Source: Ignavibacteriales bacterium (GTDB lineage: Bacteria; Bacteroidota; Ignavibacteria; Ignavibacteriales; Ignavibacteriaceae). From it: 64,000 nucleotides of DNA. Below, piece after piece: positions 25,245-33,451 of this stretch (its first letter is position 1; each line of letters starts with the position of its first letter). A program made the position numbers and the translations under genes. The stretch covers positions 124,001 through 188,000 of the forward strand of contig CP054182.1 in NCBI GenBank assembly GCA_015709675.1. The letters run 5' to 3'. Below the pieces are notes generated by a model. The model searched no databases and was not told the DNA's origin. It was given only the letters and a program-made list of their open reading frames with translations.

Positions 25245-26705
25245 ATGAACTCCCGGCACATAATCCTTTTCTTATATATACTTATAACTCCGCTTCAGCT
25301 TTTTGCCCAGCCTGAAATGAAGCGTGAGCTCCGCGGCGCATGGGTTGCAACTGTCGCAAATATTGACTGGCCAAAAAACAGGAATGCTTCATCCGGTGAT
25401 CAGATTAAGGAGCTAATTGATATTTTCGATAAACTGAAAGAAGCCGGCATTAACTCTATCTTCTTTCAGATACGGACCGAGTGTGACGCTCTTTATAACT
25501 CTCCGTTTGAACCCTGGTCATACTGGCTCACCGGAACGCAGGGGAAAGAACCTGAACCCTATTACGATCCTCTTGAGTTCGCCATAGCGGAAGCTCACAA
25601 ACGGGGTATGGAACTGCACGCATGGTTTAACCCTTACCGCGCTGAAAAGAAAGTGGGCGACTACCCCCTCAGCTCCCAGCATGTGGTTACCCGCAGGCCT
25701 GAATGGATTCTGGATTTCCCGGGATATAAAATGCTTGATCCGGGCAACCCCGCTGTGCGTGAATATATACGCGAAATCGTGGCTGATGTGGTTACCCGCT
25801 ACGATGTGGATGGCATTCATTTTGACGATTACTTCTATCCATACTCACCAAAAGTCTCGAATGAAGATTCCCTCAGCTTTGCCCGCTATCATAACAACAT
25901 CAAAAATATTGATGACTGGAGAAGATACAGCATTAATACTCTGATGGCCGAGCTGAACGAAATCATCAAAGCCGTTAAACCGCGCGTTAAATTCGGCATC
26001 AGTCCGTTCGGCATTGTACTCAATGAATACGCCGGCACCTCCGGTTTTAACTCCTATGATATATTATACTGCGATCCACTTAACTGGATTGAGAATAAGA
26101 CGGTTGACTACGTCCTTCCACAGCTTTACTGGGAAATCGGGCACGAAAAAGCTGATTATGCAAAGCTGCTCCCCTGGTGGGCTTCTGTTACAAAGGATGT
26201 GCATCTCTATATAGGTGAGTATTCCGGAAGGTTCGCGAACGCAAACTTTAAGGGAAGTAAAAGTGAACTGGGAGATCATCTGCGCATGACCAGAACCTTC
26301 AGTAATGTGCACGGCTCGGTGTATTTCAGTTCAAGTTCCATTACCCGCAACGCTGAAGGAATAGCGGACTCCATGAAGAACAGCTGGTTTGCCGAACCTG
26401 CTTTCCCGCCCCTGATGTCATGGAAAGATATGGTTCCGCCCGGCTCACCAAAAAACGTGAAAGCTGAAAAAACTGAACGTGGTTTACTGCTGACATGGGA
26501 TGCTTCCGATCCCGCCTCTGACGGTGAACTCCCCTATGGTTATCTTATATACAGGAAACTGAAGAATAGTGACGCGGAGTTCAGCATGGTGAGAATGATG
26601 ACGGGTAAAACCCGCCGGTTTATGGATCAGACAGCTGAAAACAACCCTGATCTTTATGACTATAAAGTCCTGGCTTTTGACCGTATGTATAATATCAGCA
26701 AATAA
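25245..26705 (+). CDS. GH10-like (DUF187) secreted glycosidase
   Basis: A 486-residue protein with a signal peptide (1-21). The body is the family 10-like barrel (PF02638-type): ELRGAWVATVANIDWPKN, IFFQIRTECDALYNS, ELHAWFNPYRAEK, DGIHFDDYFYPY and FGISPFGIVLNEY. Some relatives cleave peptidoglycan glycans or act on other polysaccharides; the substrate here is unknown. Residues about 395-486 form a fibronectin-like module that ends abruptly at MYNISK, so the last strand may be short. No sorting domain is seen. Confidence 0.88.
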   Translation: MNSRHIILFLYILITPLQLFAQPEMKRELRGAWVATVANIDWPKNRNASSGDQIKELIDIFDKLKEAGINSIFFQIRTECDALYNSPFEPWSYWLTGTQGKEPEPYYDPLEFAIAEAHKRGMELHAWFNPYRAEKKVGDYPLSSQHVVTRRPEWILDFPGYKMLDPGNPAVREYIREIVADVVTRYDVDGIHFDDYFYPYSPKVSNEDSLSFARYHNNIKNIDDWRRYSINTLMAELNEIIKAVKPRVKFGISPFGIVLNEYAGTSGFNSYDILYCDPLNWIENKTVDYVLPQLYWEIGHEKADYAKLLPWWASVTKDVHLYIGEYSGRFANANFKGSKSELGDHLRMTRTFSNVHGSVYFSSSSITRNAEGIADSMKNSWFAEPAFPPLMSWKDMVPPGSPKNVKAEKTERGLLLTWDASDPASDGELPYGYLIYRKLKNSDAEFSMVRMMTGKTRRFMDQTAENNPDLYDYKVLAFDRMYNISK

Positions 26706-26729
26706 GATTTTCTATTAGTTTCTCTTCAA

Positions 26730-27190
26730 ACGCGTAGGGACAGGTCGTGACCTGTCCTAACGCGTACCCGGGAGCACCAACATATATAACAAAAACCATT
26801 TGCCGGTATAGGACAACTCACGAGTTGTCCCTGCAAAATATTCCATCTTCCGTAGGGACAGGTCGTGACCTGTCCTAACGCGTACCTGGGGGCACCAACA
26901 TATAAAACAAAACACATTTGCTGATAAAGGACAACTCACGAGTTGTCCCTGCAAAAATATTCCATCTTCCGTAGGGACAGGTCGTGACCTGTCCTAACGC
27001 GTACCAGGGGCACCAACATATATAACAAAAACCATTCGCCGGTATAGGACAACTCACGAGTTGTCCCTGCAAAATATTCCATCTTCCGTAGGGACAGGCC
27101 GTGACCTGTCCTAACGCGTACCTGGGGGAACCACCATATATAACAAAAACCATTCGCCGGTATAGGACAACTCTCGAGTTATCCCTGCTG
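26730..27190. repeat. Four tandem 117-119-bp units, each with two palindromes
   Basis: Units start with GTAGGGA at 26734, 26852, 26971 and 27088. Each holds a palindrome GGACAGGTC-GT-GACCTGTCC (third-site variant AGGCCGTGACC in copy four) and a second palindrome GGACAACTC-AC-GAGTTGTCC, plus CACCAACATATATAACAAAAACC. In the first copy the palindrome extends to ACGCGT on both sides (26730-26765). Related palindromes occur at 41860 and 42012. It fills the gap between two converging genes; the open frames across it are repeat artefacts. Confidence 0.9.
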
Positions 27191-27205
27191 GCTTACGTAC
27201 CATCG

Positions 27206-27865
27206 TCAGAAAATCGAAACCACGGTTCCCTCGCCTGTTTTGTAATACCTCTCACACAATGCCCTGAAATTCATGTAACTCTCCTGAAAATATTCCCTGT
27301 ATCCGGCCGCCTGCCCTGAACTCAGAGGTGTATATACTGCTGAAAAAAGCTCCGGTTTTGGCTGATCTTTATACATAATCTTAAAGAATACGGGCATCAG
27401 AAGAAACTCTTTCCCCGCAAACTCCGCTATTTTGGTAATACCCGGTTTCTGACTGAGCACAGGCAATTCCTGCGATTCAATCTCCCCCTGCGGATATATC
27501 ACTGCCAGGTTCTCCGGCTGTTCCAGCACCTGAGCGGTGTATCTCAAAGCATCAAGCACCTTTTTGGGTTTGCCCGGATCAATGCCGAAGGCGCCTACTT
27601 TGTTAAAAAATGGATACTTTAGTAACTGCTCCTCAAGCATCATCAGATGCAGTTTTTTTTCAGGAAACAAAACCCGCCTCATCCGGTCAATAAAAAAACC
27701 GTCCCACCAGGAGATATGATTCGGTGTGGCGAGAATGGCTTTATCCGGTGAGGGTACCGGCTGTTCACCAAGCAGAACAAATGAATTGAAGTTTTTTCTC
27801 ATCAGCCGGTCTATGTACCAGTGAAAAACGATCTCAGCAGGACGGCTATGGCGGACTCTGTTCAT
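27206..27865 (-). CDS. PlsC-type acyltransferase in carotenoid operon
   Basis: A 219-residue protein with the acyltransferase motif NHISWWDGFF (NHx4D) near residue 50 and the acyl-donor motif YPQGEIES near residue 125. It is short and lacks an obvious N-terminal anchor. The family makes phosphatidic acid or other acyl esters. Its start overlaps the phytoene-desaturase-like gene by 4 nt. In green sulfur bacteria, acyltransferases of carotenoid clusters acylate carotenoid glycosides (CruD); that role is plausible here but unproven. Confidence 0.82.
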   Translation of the reverse strand: MNRVRHSRPAEIVFHWYIDRLMRKNFNSFVLLGEQPVPSPDKAILATPNHISWWDGFFIDRMRRVLFPEKKLHLMMLEEQLLKYPFFNKVGAFGIDPGKPKKVLDALRYTAQVLEQPENLAVIYPQGEIESQELPVLSQKPGITKIAEFAGKEFLLMPVFFKIMYKDQPKPELFSAVYTPLSSGQAAGYREYFQESYMNFRALCERYYKTGEGTVVSIF

Positions 27866-29355
27866 ATCACTTCCTTTTCTGCGTCTTCAATAACTTTCTG
27901 TGCAGCAATAATGCCGGACTGAATCACCAGCGGTATTCCTCCTCCTGGATGAGCACTTCCCCCGCAAAAATACAGATTCCGGTACCCGGAAGACCTGTTT
28001 GCCTGCCGCAGAAACGCGGCATTCCGGGAGTTTGACGATACACCATATATACTTCCCCATTTGCTGTTGGTCCGCTCCTCTATTGCCCGTGGAGTAAGCA
28101 CCTCCTCAAACCGGATAAAAGGACGGATATCTTCCCCCGCCATTGCGGAAACCTTTGAAAGAATGGTATTTCTGGCCAGTTCTATATCACCTGCCTTTAT
28201 CCTTCCGTCATCAAATGGGGTATTAATCATCACAAACAGGTTTGAGCCCCCCGCCGGTGCATCAGAAACGTTATATTTTGACGATATATACACATACACA
28301 GTCGGGTCAGAAGGAATTTTTTTCAGGGCAAACAGCTGGCGGAATTCCTCTTCATAGTCACCGGAAAAGAGGATATTATGAATTTCAAGTCCCGGAAATT
28401 CTTTTTCAACTCCCCAGTAAAAAACCAGTCCGGATCCCGAAGGCTCCATCGTCCTGTAGCGTTTTGCTTCTTTTTTTGCCGGATTCTTCAGAAGATTTTC
28501 ATATGTATAATTCACATCAGCATTGCTGATAATTCTGTCAAAAAAGATTTCGCTGCCATTCACACGGAGTCCCGCTGCCTTATTCTGCCGGACAATTATT
28601 TCTTCAACCTCTGCACCGGTTTGAATCTTCACTCCCAGGTCTTCCGCGAGAGCCTCAATAACCGCCGGAATGCGCCTGATGCCTCCGTCCGGTATATACG
28701 CACCCATGGTGTATTCAACATGAGGAATCACATTAAGCGTTGCGGGAGCCAGATAGGGGCTTGAGCCGTTATAGGTAGCGTAGCGGTCGAATAACTGTAC
28801 CAGCCGCTTATCGTTGAAGAACGAGGCATTTGCCCGGTGCACCGTCCTGAGTGGATCAATGTGGGGGAGCCTCAAGAGTGATTTCAGGCCGGTACCGCTG
28901 AGAAAGAGTTTCAGTGAACGGAAATCATTCAGAATAAAAACATCAGCGGTCGCGTTGTAGATTCTTTCACAGTAGGTCAGATAGTTCTCAAGATGTTCAC
29001 CCGGTTCTCCTGTTTTATTCTGCACCTCGCGCTTAAAACGTTCCCGATCCGCGAATGCATCAATACAGGTGCCGTCCGGATAAAAATAGCGGCAGATAAC
29101 TTCCAGCTTCCTGAGTGTTATATATTCTTCTGAACGCCTCCCGCAGGATGAAAAAAGATTATGCAGAATAAACGGCATGGTAAGAAGCGAAGGTCCGGCA
29201 TCAAAGGTATAACCGCTCCCCTGAATAACGGCAGCTTTGCCGCCTGTATAACTGTTTTTTTCAAAAAGGGTTACATCGAATCCTTTAGAGGCAAGCAGCG
29301 CCGCAGCACTGAGGCCCCCGAGTCCTCCGCCAATAACCGCGGCCCGTTCAGACAA
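27862..29355 (-). CDS. crtI: Phytoene desaturase-type carotenoid oxidoreductase
   Basis: A 497-residue protein with an N-terminal FAD-binding GGGLGGLSAAALLASKGF motif, the carotenoid signature GYTFDAGPSLLTMP, and the C-terminal GGSAHPGGGIPLVIQSG. CrtI- and CrtD-type enzymes cannot be told apart with certainty, but length and motifs suit a phytoene/carotenoid desaturase. The start is TTG, 8 nt inside the cyclase gene's 3' end. The products are precursors for the cyclase encoded just upstream. No phytoene synthase gene is in the window. Confidence 0.85.
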   Translation of the reverse strand: MSERAAVIGGGLGGLSAAALLASKGFDVTLFEKNSYTGGKAAVIQGSGYTFDAGPSLLTMPFILHNLFSSCGRRSEEYITLRKLEVICRYFYPDGTCIDAFADRERFKREVQNKTGEPGEHLENYLTYCERIYNATADVFILNDFRSLKLFLSGTGLKSLLRLPHIDPLRTVHRANASFFNDKRLVQLFDRYATYNGSSPYLAPATLNVIPHVEYTMGAYIPDGGIRRIPAVIEALAEDLGVKIQTGAEVEEIIVRQNKAAGLRVNGSEIFFDRIISNADVNYTYENLLKNPAKKEAKRYRTMEPSGSGLVFYWGVEKEFPGLEIHNILFSGDYEEEFRQLFALKKIPSDPTVYVYISSKYNVSDAPAGGSNLFVMINTPFDDGRIKAGDIELARNTILSKVSAMAGEDIRPFIRFEEVLTPRAIEERTNSKWGSIYGVSSNSRNAAFLRQANRSSGYRNLYFCGGSAHPGGGIPLVIQSGIIAAQKVIEDAEKEVI

Positions 29356-30025
29356 TCTTAAATCTCTTCAGAAAAAGATGATAAAAGTACGTCCACCAGC
29401 TGATCATGGAAAAAGAGTAGAAGAAATCCTCATACGGAATGGTGGTAAAGCGCGGACCCCAGATTGCATCCGGGCTATACCAAACGATGGGAGGAGAGGT
29501 AAGCATATAGTTCACAATGAAAAAAGGGATATAGCTTACTGCAAGAGTGATATAAAAATTCCGGGATCTGAACAGCTCTGATTCGCCGAATCTCATCACC
29601 AGCAGAAACACGCCTGAAAAAATCATAACCGTCGCGGTATAATACTGCGTATAATAAATACCGCTCAGGGTAAACAGGATAACTGCAAGCGAGAGTGTTA
29701 ACCATCCCGGCACCACAACCTGCCCGTCTTTTATATAAAAATGGATGGTTTCATAGGTAAAGATGATTGCATAAGGCACGGTCACAAAAAAAAGAATCTC
29801 CTCAAGCGGAAGGCCTCCTATCCTGATTGTGCCGGTGTATAGTTCACTGAAACCCCAGTCTCCCCGGGATGCGGCTATGATATCCCAGATTATATATACT
29901 GTGCTTACAATGCCGAGCGAGGCAGCCAGTGCGGGAAGTTTCCGGTAAAACCGGATATTCTTTTCAAACGAAAAGAGAATGGGGAACAGGATAATCCCGA
30001 TGTTTATCATCATATACCGGCTCAT
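29348..30025 (-). CDS. Lycopene cyclase-domain membrane protein (CrtYc/CrtYd fusion)
   Basis: A 225-residue protein with about six membrane helices and two repeated lycopene-cyclase domains. The typical acidic motif occurs as GGLPLEEILFFVTVPYAIIFTYE. The fused CarR/CrtYcd type makes beta-ionone rings on lycopene. It heads the crt genes, 4 nt after the preceding 191-residue protein gene. The identification rests on motif and context. Confidence 0.85.
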   Translation of the reverse strand: MSRYMMINIGIILFPILFSFEKNIRFYRKLPALAASLGIVSTVYIIWDIIAASRGDWGFSELYTGTIRIGGLPLEEILFFVTVPYAIIFTYETIHFYIKDGQVVVPGWLTLSLAVILFTLSGIYYTQYYTATVMIFSGVFLLVMRFGESELFRSRNFYITLAVSYIPFFIVNYMLTSPPIVWYSPDAIWGPRFTTIPYEDFFYSFSMISWWTYFYHLFLKRFKIV

Positions 30026-30029
30026 CGGA

Positions 30030-30605
30030 TCACCCCGCCTGTTCCATCTGACGGCGGATTTCCGTCTTTTGTCTTTGGCTCACGTCACTGCTTTTAAGCA
30101 TAAACTCATAAATGCCTTGTACCAGCTTTTCGGAGATATGCTCAGTTTTTCCATTGCGTAACAGCCGGAGAATAACTTCGGCATCAGCCATCCGTTCTTC
30201 ACCATAACCAAGAATTGAAGGAAGATGATAAAGTATGGTATAACGGAGAAATCTGATTTCTATATTATCCGGCTCTGTTTCAAGCGCTTCCCCGATTTTT
30301 GCCAGACCGGTTTGCAGGTATTTCAGCTTTACATAGGGATTAAAAGAATGTTTTGCCAGCAGCGTTTCCGTTGCGCCTGAAAATGCCTTCAGCACCGGAT
30401 AGCGGTTTCGTATGGAACTTCCGCTGCCTTTAACAAAATAATCCATCAGCATATCTGCTGAGTCACTGTTTTCAATGCTGTTATAAAAAGAGTGGCGCAC
30501 AAAACTGAGAATGTGATCCGGCGGATAGCTGAATGCGGGATAGCCCGATGCTTCAGCGCGCAATAACGCAAGCGTAAGAAGTACGAACAGGAGTTTATGA
30601 ATCAT
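30030..30605 (-). CDS. Secreted protein of unknown function in carotenoid operon
   Basis: A 191-residue protein with a signal peptide (MIHKLLFVLLTLALLRAEA). The mature part is helical (YPVLKAFSGATETLLAKHSF, KYLQTGLAKIGEALETEPDNIEIRFLRY), reminiscent of TPR-like packing without clear repeats. I do not recognise the family. It lies between the metallo-hydrolase and the cyclase genes, 4 nt from the latter, so it is probably part of the pigment operon. Confidence 0.7.
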   Translation of the reverse strand: MIHKLLFVLLTLALLRAEASGYPAFSYPPDHILSFVRHSFYNSIENSDSADMLMDYFVKGSGSSIRNRYPVLKAFSGATETLLAKHSFNPYVKLKYLQTGLAKIGEALETEPDNIEIRFLRYTILYHLPSILGYGEERMADAEVILRLLRNGKTEHISEKLVQGIYEFMLKSSDVSQRQKTEIRRQMEQAG

Positions 30606-30626
30606 AGGTAAATATATACTGCTGAA

Positions 30627-31562
30627 CTATGCTCTGTCAATAAAGGTCTGGCCGACATTATCCAGCCCCAGACTGATGTTATACGTCTGATGGGCGTTGC
30701 GCAGACGGGTGAGCGGCTCATGGAATGGTTCCATCCCCTGCTTAAGCGTGTTGCAGTGTATCGGTATAAAAACTTTCGCTTCTACGTGTTTTGCCATTTC
30801 AAGCGCTTCTTCAGGCGTGCAGTGATTGCGCAGCCAGGGGTTATAGGCACCGATGGGCATTATGGCAATATCTGCTTTTTCACCGGATTTCTTAAACAGA
30901 TCAGTCATTGCGGTATCACCGCCGAAAAGAATCTTCCTTCCGTTCCGCTCAAGTATATATGCATTGTAGCTTCTGCCGTTATCCATAAACCCTCTCGAAC
31001 GGTCACGCTCCCAGGGATAGCGCCATCCGAAATGCCTTACCTCCAGTGCCTTAATGCGGAGAGCATCGGTTCTGATCTCTTCTCCCCAGTCCATTTCCCG
31101 CAGAGACTTCCACTGCAGCGCGGATGTTACATCTGCCGTATTAAATGCAGTAATTGCGTCTATCTGACCGGGATAGCGTCTGGTGAATTCCTTCAGGGTT
31201 TTATAGTCGGTATGATCCATGTGCGCGTGAGAAAGCAGAATCAGGTCAGGACGCGGCATTTCATCAATGGTAAGAGCCGGCGCGGTCAGGCGGCTCGGGC
31301 CGTAGATATAACCCAGCATATAAATACCCACTTTTGCGTAAAGAACAGGATCAGTGATGATTTTATATCCGTAAAAGTTAATATAAACCGTACTGTGCCC
31401 TATCCACGCAACGGAGATCTCAGTATCATTCCATTCATCGGGAACGGGCTTATAGGCAGGCATTCCTTCAGAAACAGTCTCTGCTTTGAGCAGTCCGGTA
31501 CCTCCGGCTATTGCCGCGGCTCCGGTTAGTAGTCCGGTTTTAAGGAATGATCGTCTTTTCAT
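30627..31562 (-). CDS. Exported UlaG/NAPE-PLD-like metallo-beta-lactamase-fold hydrolase
   Basis: From Met at 31562 (311 residues) the protein begins MKRRSFLKTGLLTGAAAIAGG, a Tat-type signal; the upstream in-frame region has no signal. The MBL metal motif SHAHMDHTDYKTL (HxHxDH) is intact, with GGDTAMTDLF and a late HCNTL histidine. NAPE-PLD/UlaG-type enzymes hydrolyse phosphodiesters or lactones. It is the first gene of the putative carotenoid operon, 21 nt before the next gene; the substrate is unknown. Confidence 0.85.
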   Translation of the reverse strand: MKRRSFLKTGLLTGAAAIAGGTGLLKAETVSEGMPAYKPVPDEWNDTEISVAWIGHSTVYINFYGYKIITDPVLYAKVGIYMLGYIYGPSRLTAPALTIDEMPRPDLILLSHAHMDHTDYKTLKEFTRRYPGQIDAITAFNTADVTSALQWKSLREMDWGEEIRTDALRIKALEVRHFGWRYPWERDRSRGFMDNGRSYNAYILERNGRKILFGGDTAMTDLFKKSGEKADIAIMPIGAYNPWLRNHCTPEEALEMAKHVEAKVFIPIHCNTLKQGMEPFHEPLTRLRNAHQTYNISLGLDNVGQTFIDRA

Positions 31563-31609
31563 GCGTTCTCTTGGTTGTTTCCTGGGTATTTTAGACTTTT
31601 GACAAGTTA

Positions 31610-31617
31610 CAAAGTTA
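31610..31617 (-). promoter_or_regulatory. -7 element of the carotenoid/MBL operon
   Basis: On the minus strand TAACTTTG matches TAnnTTTG exactly, about 48 nt before the ATG at 31562. No TTG lies at the expected -33 distance. A partial FNR-like half-palindrome (31599-31612) overlaps it but is weak. Confidence 0.45.
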
Positions 31618-32099
31618 AACAAATTTTTGCTGCTTTGTAGTTCCTGACAGCACAGGAACCCTGCTGATGCCTGAGAGTCTCACTTCTGCTGTACTGCAGT
31701 AAACCGCTTATTCCGGCAGCTTTTTACAGTGCAGACTGTTAACAAATTGTTGATAACTCCTCATCAGCCGGTTATCCGCTGGCTGTTATCATCTTTCATA
31801 GTTCACATTTAGACTTGATAACTTCCTGTAAATTCTACGTAAAGCTTTATAACTCATTGATTTATAATAAGTTATGATACGGCTTCTAAAGTAAGGAAAT
31901 GTTGATAACTTGTGTACATCTTTCAAGAGAACCACTACCCCCGCACTCTTTTCATGCGATGAATTGCTCTCCGGGCGTTCATAACTTTCTGAATCAGAAT
32001 GAAATCGCTCCCGATCAGCCAGCTTTTACGGCAGAAGGTGCATTCATAAAGGGTAAACCGCACCCAATGTTCTCAATACCGAATTTCTTAAATTCCGCT
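31618..32099. other. Gap ahead of the YCF48-like gene
   Basis: About 480 bp without a supported gene; the in-frame extension 31899-32099 of the next gene has no signal peptide and is unlikely to be translated. The stretch is rich in GTTGATAAC/TTATAAC words (31745-31905). No riboswitch or terminator is recognised. Confidence 0.4.
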
Positions 32100-33425
32100 A
32101 TGAAATTGTCTTATTCTCTTTCGCTTTTTCTGCTTTTCAGCATTTCCGCTTTATTCCCTCAGGGCGTCTGGGAGCGGCTCCCCTCTCCGGTGGCGGCTAA
32201 TCTCTACCGGGTGCAGTTTGTGGACAGTCTTACCGGGTGGGCTGCCGGGGACTCCGGTGTAATCATCAAAACTACTGATGGCGGACTGAACTGGATCCGG
32301 CAGGAGTCAGGAATATCCTCCGCGATTTACGATCTCTTTTTTCTTGATGAAAACCGCGGCTGGGGTGTAACCTGGCGCTCAACCGCTCCCCCTTTCGGAA
32401 CCAACATCATCTTCACCAACAGCGGCGGGGAAGAATGGTTCGAACTGGAGTATCCTGAGGAGAATGTCTTTCTGCATACAATCAGATTTACAGACTCCGT
32501 TAACGGCTATATCGGCGGTGAGGGAGGAGTATTAAAAAGAACAACCGACGGCGGTTTTACCTGGCGGGAGTGTGAAGTTCAGGAAGAATATTCCGGGTTC
32601 CCTATTCTGAATTTGAATCTGAATGACGGACAGTACGCTTACGCAAACGGAGGGCATGTGGATGTGCTGGGGATTATCTGGCGAACCACCAACGGCGGGG
32701 AATACTGGAGCACAACCGCGGTAAGCCCGGAACCAATATATACCCTTCAGATTATAGACTCTCTTAATGCCATCGGCATGGGGGGCGACTGGGAATACGG
32801 CACCATGGTGGTTGCAACCACTAACCGCGGGGAAAGCTGGGGTTATCTTAATCTTGATATATACGGCATCGCGCATGAAATGCAGTTCCGCACGCGGCAT
32901 GATCTCTGGGTGGCACTCGGAGCCGGACAGGTTCTGCTGAACACCAATGACCCGGTTACTTCTTTTGATGATACTCTGAGAATCTGGAACAGTATTCCCA
33001 CTCCAGGCGGAGCTTCAATTTATGATATTGTTTTTACTGATTCACTCACCGGCTTTGGCGTTGGTGATTCAGGAGCCATCATCAAATACCGCTATACTAA
33101 ACCGAATGATATCAGAGAATATCATCCGCTTATTAAACCGGCTCAGTATATTACGGTATCAAACTACCCCAATCCGTTTAATCCCTCAACCACGGTGCAG
33201 TTTGACACAGAGGAACAGGGCTGGCTGGAGATAAGGATATATAATACTTCAGGCGAGCTAATCAAGGAGCTTTACAAAGGAGTGTCACAACCGGGCCGCG
33301 GCAGATATGTATTTGATGCATCCCGCTATCCATCCGGGATATATTTCTACCGGGCAGAATTTACTCCCCTGCTGAGGCCGGGAGAGCGCTCTGTAACCGG
33401 CGGCAAGATGACCTATATCCGCTGA
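32100..33425 (+). CDS. Secreted YCF48-like beta-propeller with T9SS sorting domain
   Basis: The start at 32100 gives MKLSYSLSLFLLFSISALFPQ, a signal peptide. About five to six YCF48/BNR-like repeats follow, each with an Asp-box-like turn (KTTDGGLNWIRQ, RTTDGGFTWREC, RTTNGGEYW, TTNRGESW). The final 75 residues are a type IX sorting domain (SNYPNPFNPSTTVQF). Such proteins are surface or secreted; no enzyme residues are evident. It converges with the next gene. Confidence 0.85.
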   Translation: MKLSYSLSLFLLFSISALFPQGVWERLPSPVAANLYRVQFVDSLTGWAAGDSGVIIKTTDGGLNWIRQESGISSAIYDLFFLDENRGWGVTWRSTAPPFGTNIIFTNSGGEEWFELEYPEENVFLHTIRFTDSVNGYIGGEGGVLKRTTDGGFTWRECEVQEEYSGFPILNLNLNDGQYAYANGGHVDVLGIIWRTTNGGEYWSTTAVSPEPIYTLQIIDSLNAIGMGGDWEYGTMVVATTNRGESWGYLNLDIYGIAHEMQFRTRHDLWVALGAGQVLLNTNDPVTSFDDTLRIWNSIPTPGGASIYDIVFTDSLTGFGVGDSGAIIKYRYTKPNDIREYHPLIKPAQYITVSNYPNPFNPSTTVQFDTEEQGWLEIRIYNTSGELIKELYKGVSQPGRGRYVFDASRYPSGIYFYRAEFTPLLRPGERSVTGGKMTYIR

Positions 33426-33451
33426 TTACAGAGTCCGCTCCCGTCAGGCTG

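Noticed and set aside
26726-27153. Overlapping minus-strand open frames with VTTCPYGRWNI repeats
   Set aside because: Their repeated peptides come from the palindromic tandem units; not protein coding.
26734-27190. CRISPR array
   Set aside because: Units are near-identical over their full length, with no variable spacers and no cas genes in the window; the same holds for the arrays at 46351-46690.
31599-31612. TTGACAAGTTACAA as a second FNR box ahead of the carotenoid operon
   Set aside because: Only one half-site is good, and it overlaps the -7 element on the wrong side for activation.
31660-31720. TPP-like riboswitch (CCTGAGAGTCTC context)
   Set aside because: The rest of the thi-box core is missing, and the genes downstream are not thiamine related.
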